DNA from: Chitinophagales bacterium
GTDB lineage: Bacteria > Bacteroidota > Bacteroidia > Chitinophagales > Saprospiraceae
Direction of reading: 5' to 3'
Assembly: GCA_022360175.1 (NCBI GenBank)
Contig: JAKSDI010000268.1
Coordinates: 1 to 64,000, forward strand
DNA: 64,000 nucleotides
Positions 59,701 through 64,000 of this stretch are shown here, one piece after another (position 1 is the stretch's first letter; each line of letters begins with the position of its first letter). The notes beneath the pieces are model-generated. The model saw only the letters and a list, made by a program, of their open reading frames with translations, searched no databases and was not told where the DNA came from. The position numbers and the translations under genes were made by a program.

Positions 59701-61067
59701 TGACACAATGGGATGGTGCTAATCTACAAGCTACTTATGATTGTGAAGGCGATTCTATAAGCTTCAAAATCACCAATACAGGTGATGGCAATATGACAGC
59801 ACCCCAAACCTATCAGCTCAATATTGTCAATGATGATATTGTTCTATTAGAAGTAGGGGACTTACAGTTGTCATCAGGAGCGATGGATACCATTACAGCT
59901 CCAGCAACAGAAGATGGCTATCTATTACTGGTTGAGCAGCCCGATGGACACCCTAATCCAGAAACCATATCACTCCTATCTGAAGGTTGCCTTGTACCTC
60001 TGGATACCAGCTTGCTTAATACTTTCCCAAATGATAATGGTGATGGCTTTAGTGTAGAACGTTGTAGCCCGGTAGTAGGCCCATATGATCCCAATATCAA
60101 AGTAGCTATACCTGAAGGTTATGGTGAGCAGCACTTTATTGCCGCAGATCAACCCATACAATACACCATTCACTTCCAGAATATAGGTACAGATAAAGCT
60201 CGTACCGTAGTTATCCGCGATTTACTTTCTGATCAACTGGATTTAGCAACCTTCCAGTCAGGGCCAGCTTCTCATACTCACGAATGGATCATTTTACCTG
60301 ATCGTACACTTACAATCACTTTCCCTGAAATCAACCTACCGGATAGTACCAGTAATGAGCCAGAAAGTCACGGTTTTTTTTCCTACACGATTAAACCCGT
60401 AGAGAATATTTCACCATATAATAGCATTGAAAATGAAGCTGCTATCTATTTTGATTTTAATCCCCCTATCATCACAAATCGTACGTCTCATTTGATTGAA
60501 AAGCCTCAGTTTGGTTCCGTATTACATACAACCCTTTGCCCTGGTAATGACTATTTAGGAATATCTATTTATCAAGATACCCTCATTAAAGAAATTTATG
60601 AGATGCCTGATCTCGATAGTATTATCTGGCACCATATCAACGTACTCACAACAGAGGATACGACTCAGATTAATATAGTATTGGACGAGCCAGGTATATG
60701 GCAAGGTATAGATATTCATCAGGATACAATCATCATTGAAACACTCGAAAGTAGTATGGGTTGCGATAGCATCGTCAGCTACCAGCTAAGTATTCTGACA
60801 GATATAGAAAATCCATTCTGGGCACAGGATATACAGCTTTCGCCAAATCCTGCTCATGATCAGGTACAACTCAGTTGGCAACATTTACCTGGCAATAATA
60901 ACAGGCTACGTATATACCAGTCATTAGGACAGTTAGTAGTAGAACATTTGATTCCCTCAAATAGCAATAGCTATCAGTGGGACATACATAGCTGGTCATC
61001 TGGCGTTTATTGGATAGAACTTAATGCTGGTGGGCAAATAGCTCGCTGGCGCTTAGTAGTGAATTGA
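56757..61067 (+). CDS. Secreted VCBS-repeat protein with type A T9SS sorting domain, copy 2
   Basis: A 1436-residue paralogue of the preceding gene, 86 bases downstream, with the same domain order. The signal peptide ends MFAQ. VCBS segments (residues about 40-750) carry DLDNDGDQD, DMDNDGDLD and DYDQDGDLD. The same beta region (QCFSSTISMAYRNIGT) and DUF7619 module (VGPYDPNIKVAIPEG, NEAAIYFDFNPPIITN) are present. The Por_Sec_tail begins LSPNPAHDQVQLSW. Similarity by eye is strongest from about residue 780 to 1330, weaker in the VCBS part and in the sorting domain. An intrinsic terminator follows the stop. Confidence 0.88.
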   Translation: MSRKSFYLLILCLSFANSMFAQLERDSVTVIMDLQELHEVKTADLDNDGDQDIIGSRTGWDGHLAFLENTDGLGTLAWPVVTGDSSWAGAAAAHNFELGDMDNDGDLDVVDGRVLSSTVPYWINNGQGAFSLPVQNENDDYLIRDYNAFRLADMNNDGWLDIVYYNHTSRKIYVNWNNGAGQAFDYEIVLSLDFLSFHELHDFELGDYDQDGDLDIFIFSTFQYEEQEPWKEMGFELIKQEAGLFTLENQVGLWVDDNLYLELDASLTDLDADGYPDVIMTLSPPGNFDNDLWLVRNVNGAGGFQTQEQLPKYQYHTLMDVDQDGDQDIIAIKDAKPFPSYPSDIFAYEWLENNGTFDLTPHTIDSSYTGFKLLTGDINSDGIEDLISYKLENSSSILTLDDSQLFVRSADNNGNLLSPVPLTNAFSYIRDLATPDWNMDGQLDILMATEGGISWIENLSSGTNFANPVNIWDAPTSIGDFQFVDIQQDNLIDGVGVLKTDGSWPHDYYPFVWVNNSSGGTDDIFEFQDISLHNTSSICTGNLDADTDNDIVLITATSEIIIIWNELNTSDEFTVEVASLTAPGTPNYLYQIYIEDINLDGFPDLVVSLPNEGAYYSIHLDGEGTFDDWTFIAGTERLQDIFIGDYDLDGLIDIRARVFTYEEFDFELAMLSYDTAIQNFTAPIRLSSINNYFFVEELDLNDDNIPDILSGEGYALSLGTSGHITTSYRPLPFYVQLFTDLVFNPLRADLNGDGEEELVTGLRGITSYDLDFLNGSSVQGLMLWDTTGNCAFDSLYPVLPNGQLTLDSGISEQISSTTQSTGHYSFYLPDAPQHILAPVPMSEYWTVCPEDSTLSNDGPHIVHFSASANVDCPLMELDLYVGSVPQCFSSTISMAYRNIGTLSASPVTITITFDDRMTPTSSTPAWSAISDTSLTFILPDVAVGEEGQIVIEMEPDCENLILGETLCFQANITPDTLCDPMLTQWDGANLQATYDCEGDSISFKITNTGDGNMTAPQTYQLNIVNDDIVLLEVGDLQLSSGAMDTITAPATEDGYLLLVEQPDGHPNPETISLLSEGCLVPLDTSLLNTFPNDNGDGFSVERCSPVVGPYDPNIKVAIPEGYGEQHFIAADQPIQYTIHFQNIGTDKARTVVIRDLLSDQLDLATFQSGPASHTHEWIILPDRTLTITFPEINLPDSTSNEPESHGFFSYTIKPVENISPYNSIENEAAIYFDFNPPIITNRTSHLIEKPQFGSVLHTTLCPGNDYLGISIYQDTLIKEIYEMPDLDSIIWHHINVLTTEDTTQINIVLDEPGIWQGIDIHQDTIIIETLESSMGCDSIVSYQLSILTDIENPFWAQDIQLSPNPAHDQVQLSWQHLPGNNNRLRIYQSLGQLVVEHLIPSNSNSYQWDIHSWSSGVYWIELNAGGQIARWRLVVN

Positions 61068-61076
61068 TGATATCTT

Positions 61077-61116
61077 AAACCGGGCTGGTTTTAAAAATCA
61101 GCCTGGTTTTAATTTT
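61077..61116 (+). terminator. Intrinsic terminator after the second VCBS paralogue
   Basis: An 11-bp stem with one G-T pair (61077-61087 with 61099-61109) is followed by TTTT-type and AATTTT bases to 61116. It lies ten bases after the stop of the second paralogue. Confidence 0.8.
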
Positions 61117-61124
61117 CCAATATT

Positions 61125-61940
61125 TCACCTATACTTAATTTCACGCACGAATATGCTTAGAAGGTCTTTGGGTTTAGGCTCTTTTCCTTCTTTTACATTA
61201 TAGATTTCTACGCTTGTCCAGTTACCTACTTCATCATACTCATATTTACGTATCAAAACTGATCGTTCATCAGGTACTCCTTCTATTATCTCTATTCTCG
61301 TTTTACCATTGATGCTATTAACAACTCGCTTTTCTAGCTTAGGTTTTATGCATCTTTTGATTGGATCAAAGAGATAACGGGATGTATCGCCTCTCATCTT
61401 TGTATCCAATACTGAAAAAATTTTTATAAAATCATCACCTACTTCAAGTACACGCTCTAATACCACACTATTTACTTTTCTTGTTGCAGCCCTAATTGGC
61501 ATCCCTGTACTATCATAGTATACTTCAATAGTTTGTTTTAGTGTATGCCTGTCTTTACCATAAGTTAATTCATGAGTAAGTGCTCCCTCATCATTATAAA
61601 CATATAAGATAGAGTCAAATAGAACGTCTTCTCGATATCTACTCAAATTATTTAGAAGCCCTTCTGGTGAATATCCATAGTAATATTGCATTTTAGTTCT
61701 TGGATGTACTCTTTTTATTACTTGGTTTTGTGCATTGTAAGTTGAATAATCCAATTCTTTTATTTTTCTTTCTTTAAAAGACATTCCATGTTTAGTTGTA
61801 ATCGAATGGATTTGTCCTTTTAAATTTTCCTCATTTTCACATAATAATAATCGTCTTAGGACTTTAGGACTATGCTGCGCTTCCATTAAAGGATTAAAAA
61901 AAAATAAACAAATCAGGATTAGCGAGAAAGCTTGTTTCAT
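61125..61940 (-). CDS. Secreted YD-repeat-like protein, function unknown
   Basis: A 271-residue exported protein. The ATG at 61940 (MKQAFSLILICLFFF) gives a signal peptide ending MEAQ; an ATG nine codons upstream is less suitable. The body has repeated Tyr/Asp/Gly strands that resemble YD/RHS-type repeats (YYYGYSPEGLLNNLSRY, YVYNDEGALTHELTYG, YEYDEVGNWTSVEIYN), without the polymorphic-toxin length or a toxin tail. A periplasmic or surface structural role is possible. It converges with the second VCBS paralogue. Confidence 0.6.
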   Translation of the reverse strand: MKQAFSLILICLFFFNPLMEAQHSPKVLRRLLLCENEENLKGQIHSITTKHGMSFKERKIKELDYSTYNAQNQVIKRVHPRTKMQYYYGYSPEGLLNNLSRYREDVLFDSILYVYNDEGALTHELTYGKDRHTLKQTIEVYYDSTGMPIRAATRKVNSVVLERVLEVGDDFIKIFSVLDTKMRGDTSRYLFDPIKRCIKPKLEKRVVNSINGKTRIEIIEGVPDERSVLIRKYEYDEVGNWTSVEIYNVKEGKEPKPKDLLSIFVREIKYR

Positions 61941-62172
61941 ATTTCTAGTCTTTATTTGAAAATACATTTTTCAGAGGAAGTATTTAGCACTTGAGTCTAA
62001 AAACATGTTCGAAAAAACATCTAAGATTTAAATGCTTTAAGCTTTTTAACATTTCCACACACTTTTCCTAATAGCCCGTTAATACAGATTATCAAGGGGT
62101 TAAACATTGTTAAAAACCTGCGCCGTATCGTTTTTCCCTATTTCTTTGTGACTGTAATCAAAACATCCGACA

Positions 62173-62745
62173 ATGAAAAATTACTTGCTTATTACCCTTT
62201 TAGCACTTGGATTTGCAGCCAACGTATCTGCACAAGAAGAAGAAACTGTTTTTGGTAATCCTGATGTTCGCCTATCTGGTATCTGGGTAAGCTTGAACCC
62301 CACTTATTCCTACTTCAATGATGACTTTACTTATGACTATGGTTTTTCCATTGCAGGAGAAATTAGTCGTACTGTACTTCTGGGATATACCCGCCACGAC
62401 TTCCGTGAAGAACCTCTAGTTGGAGATGATAACAAGCAAACCTATGACTTGAGTTTTAACGGATTTATGGTAGGATTTACACCACGTTCATTAAAAGCAA
62501 TACACCCTAGGGTTACGCTTGCTGCTGGTAGTGGAGATATTGAAGTTGGAGGGCAGGATGATCGCGTATTTGTGATTCAACCATCCCTGGGAGTAGAAAT
62601 CAATGCAACACAATGGTGTCGCCTCGGTTTAGAAGGAGGTTATCGAATGATTACCTATAATGATTTAGAAGGTATTGATAATGGTGATCTCGCGTCTCCA
62701 TTCATCCAGGCTAGTATACGATTTGGTGTTTCCTGGGGAGACTAA
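62173..62745 (+). CDS. Putative small outer-membrane beta-barrel protein
   Basis: A 190-residue exported protein with a typical signal peptide (MKNYLLITLLALGFAANVSAQ in two parts: 20 residues to the Ala-Gln cut). The mature part alternates aromatic and polar residues, and ends SPFIQASIRFGVSWGD like an OmpA/OmpW-type barrel strand. No specific family is recognised. It is followed by a palindromic element and, about 260 bases on, a terminator. Confidence 0.65.
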   Translation: MKNYLLITLLALGFAANVSAQEEETVFGNPDVRLSGIWVSLNPTYSYFNDDFTYDYGFSIAGEISRTVLLGYTRHDFREEPLVGDDNKQTYDLSFNGFMVGFTPRSLKAIHPRVTLAAGSGDIEVGGQDDRVFVIQPSLGVEINATQWCRLGLEGGYRMITYNDLEGIDNGDLASPFIQASIRFGVSWGD

Positions 62746-62782
62746 ATAATAATAGGATTAAAAATTATAGATGGCCAGCATC

Positions 62783-62940
62783 TAATTAATTCAAGTTGCG
62801 ATATTCTTAACCTGAAACCGCAAAATGAAAAACGTTCAATGTAAAAGTGAGGGCAAAATTTGGCAGTATCCTTTTACCTTTTTTATTGCTCCGCTCTACA
62901 TTTTACATTCAGCAAGTTGCATCGCAACTCGCATTAATTA
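62783..62940. repeat. ~160-bp palindromic element
   Basis: Arms of 20 bases (62783-62802 and 62921-62940) are inverted copies with 18 matches, and GGCCA outside both arms extends the pairing after a small offset. Inside, AATGTAAAA (62838-62846) is inverted at 62901-62909, and GTAAAAG (62841-62847) at 62871-62877. There is no open reading frame. The element resembles a small non-coding mobile element or an RNA with a large fold. It lies in the 380-base gap between two barrel genes. Confidence 0.6.
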
Positions 62941-63003
62941 GTCGGCCACCACCTTAAACACTACAAAACCAAACCCTGTTTAGCTACAAAAAACCAACAA
63001 TAG

Positions 63004-63035
63004 CCACATCATCCGTCAGGAGGTGTGGTTTTTTT
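63004..63035 (+). terminator. Intrinsic terminator
   Basis: A seven-pair stem with one G-T pair (CCACATC 63004-63010 with GGTGTGG 63022-63028) is followed by seven T (63029-63035). It could end the transcript of the barrel gene at 62173-62745, which would then carry the palindrome in its 3' untranslated end. Confidence 0.8.
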
Positions 63036-63127
63036 AATGGATGTACTCAATACTTTCGAATTTGAGTCATTGTTAAAACAGCCATAATTGGTATTGTGAA
63101 TAAAAGGGCATTCGTTTTTCCTATAAA

Positions 63128-63889
63128 ATGTCTGTACGTTCTCTATTCTCTTTCGCAATCATCCTTTTCATAGCTTCTTATGTTGGTGCACAAAAAAATC
63201 ATTGGCAGTTTGGTATTGGTTCTAGTGTTTTTGCGACCAACTATGATCTTGTCATTGCAAAAGGAGCTATAAAAACAAATCCACTTTTACGATCCGGCCT
63301 AGGTATTTATGCCAGCTACCGCTTGAATAAAAAAGGGCGCTTCCAATGGGGACCATTCAATGAAAGATTAGGCATATATATACAAACAGGCTCCTCAATA
63401 GATTTATTAGCCTATAGTTATTTCATAAATGATAAAGAGATTACTCATCAATATATATCTGTAGAATTGCCACTTCACCTGTTGTTAATGGGAGAATCAG
63501 GTGGATGGTATTCCTTGAGAAAAAAAGGAATATCAGGCTATGGAAGATTTGGAATTACTGCTGGTTGGATCCCTGAAAAACAGATAGAAACCTCTTCTGA
63601 CTTTCATTCTGAAATTACTTCTCTAGGAGGCATAAGGACTTCCCTTCATTTGGGAGGCGGCTTTGCGCGCAAGTTAAAGAAGAGTGCTTATTCAACTATT
63701 GGTATTTATTCAAAAATAGGATTGGGAAGTGTTGCCAAAGGCCAGCTAAGACTTGAATCTAGTAAAACATACTCCTTTTCTGTACTCAACTTCCAGGCAG
63801 GGCTGGAGTGTTATTATTTTTTTGGTCAGAAAGCGAAAAGAATAAACCCTAAAGACATGAAACCAGCAATTTTATGTCCGAGGTTCTAA
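63128..63889 (+). CDS. Putative outer-membrane beta-barrel protein
   Basis: A 253-residue exported protein. The signal peptide is MSVRSLFSFAIILFIASY with a cut near VGAQ. The body is beta-rich (GIYASYRL, LGIYIQTGSS, ISVELPLHLLLMG, SYSFSVLNFQAGLECYYFFG-like strands) and ends in a basic tail (KAKRINPKDMK). It resembles PorT/OMP_b-brl-type barrels of Bacteroidota only by pattern. A strong terminator follows. Confidence 0.6.
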   Translation: MSVRSLFSFAIILFIASYVGAQKNHWQFGIGSSVFATNYDLVIAKGAIKTNPLLRSGLGIYASYRLNKKGRFQWGPFNERLGIYIQTGSSIDLLAYSYFINDKEITHQYISVELPLHLLLMGESGGWYSLRKKGISGYGRFGITAGWIPEKQIETSSDFHSEITSLGGIRTSLHLGGGFARKLKKSAYSTIGIYSKIGLGSVAKGQLRLESSKTYSFSVLNFQAGLECYYFFGQKAKRINPKDMKPAILCPRF

Positions 63890-63939
63890 AAAGAAACTGA
63901 AGGAGATTAAAAATCTCTGAAGGGTGAATAATATCCAAT

Positions 63940-63977
63940 AAAAAAGCCATTCTGGATTATTTCAGAATGGCTTTTTT
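63940..63977. terminator. Strong intrinsic terminator, bidirectional
   Basis: A perfect 15-bp stem (63940-63954 with 63963-63977) with an eight-base loop, A6 at the left edge and T6 at the right, lies about 50 bases after the barrel gene. The A/T ends allow it to work in both directions. Confidence 0.9.
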
Positions 63978-64000
63978 GTGGATAGGAACCAATCCTAGTA

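Noticed and set aside
61125-61940. RHS-type polymorphic toxin
   Set aside because: The protein is short, has a signal peptide, and lacks a toxin tail or an adjacent immunity gene.

Overview
The window is a stretch of chromosome from a member of the Bacteroidota. The best guess is a marine or environmental Saprospiria-type bacterium. The evidence is a SusC/SusD pair, several secreted proteins with type IX secretion (T9SS) sorting domains of both the Por_Sec_tail (type A) and gliding-motility C-terminal (type B) kinds, FG-GAP/VCBS repeat proteins, lipoproteins, LytTR two-component signalling, and the tRNA(Thr-Tyr-Gly-Thr)-tuf-tRNA(Trp)-secE-nusG-rplKAJL-rpoBC order typical of the phylum. Family assignments rest on motifs read by eye; no database was searched. 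No insertion sequence, prophage, CRISPR array or rRNA was seen.

Layout. 1-5.6 kb (+): the 3' end of a FIST-domain sensor gene with a run of 16 T, a GAF-type histidine kinase, an AAA+ ATPase, and on the other strand a small outer-membrane barrel; then a YegP-like protein with a clear terminator and a signal-less metal/cobalamin-receptor-like protein. 5.7-15.2 kb (-): a VCBS/ASPIC-UnbV type B T9SS protein, an orphan half of a T9SS sorting domain, a dockerin/cohesin-like type A T9SS protein, an overlapping LytTR regulator and beta-propeller histidine kinase pair, and threonine aldolase. 15.4-31.0 kb (-): the translation/transcription core: xerC and hpf, then four tRNA genes, tuf, tRNA-Trp, secE, nusG, four ribosomal protein genes and rpoBC, ending at a strong terminator behind rpoC.

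31.3-44.9 kb: an unanchored TonB C-terminal domain protein, a two-gene operon (DUF3179 lipoprotein and CCSGG-motif outer-membrane barrel), a large FG-GAP/ASPIC lipoprotein (+) converging on a vanadium-haloperoxidase/PAP2-type lipoprotein, then susD and susC and pdxJ (all -). The haloperoxidase-like, VCBS and SusCD genes look like one nutrient-acquisition locus at the cell surface. 45.1-52.2 kb: a CPBP membrane protease overlapping cdsA, a tetratricopeptide-like lipoprotein, an esterase lipoprotein, a type B T9SS protein and a helical protein of unknown function. 52.4-64 kb: two tandem ~1435-residue VCBS/T9SS paralogues, a YD-repeat-like secreted protein and two small outer-membrane barrels separated by a palindromic element and a terminator.

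Nothing forms a clear new defence or biosynthetic system. The most unusual signals are non-coding: two perfect but interleaved inverted repeats (pseudoknot order) between tRNA-Trp and secE, a TCGGAA-rich inverted repeat between tuf and tRNA-Trp, a double hairpin between rplL and rpoB, a ~160 bp palindrome near 62.8 kb, and the orphan half sorting domain at 8.2 kb.
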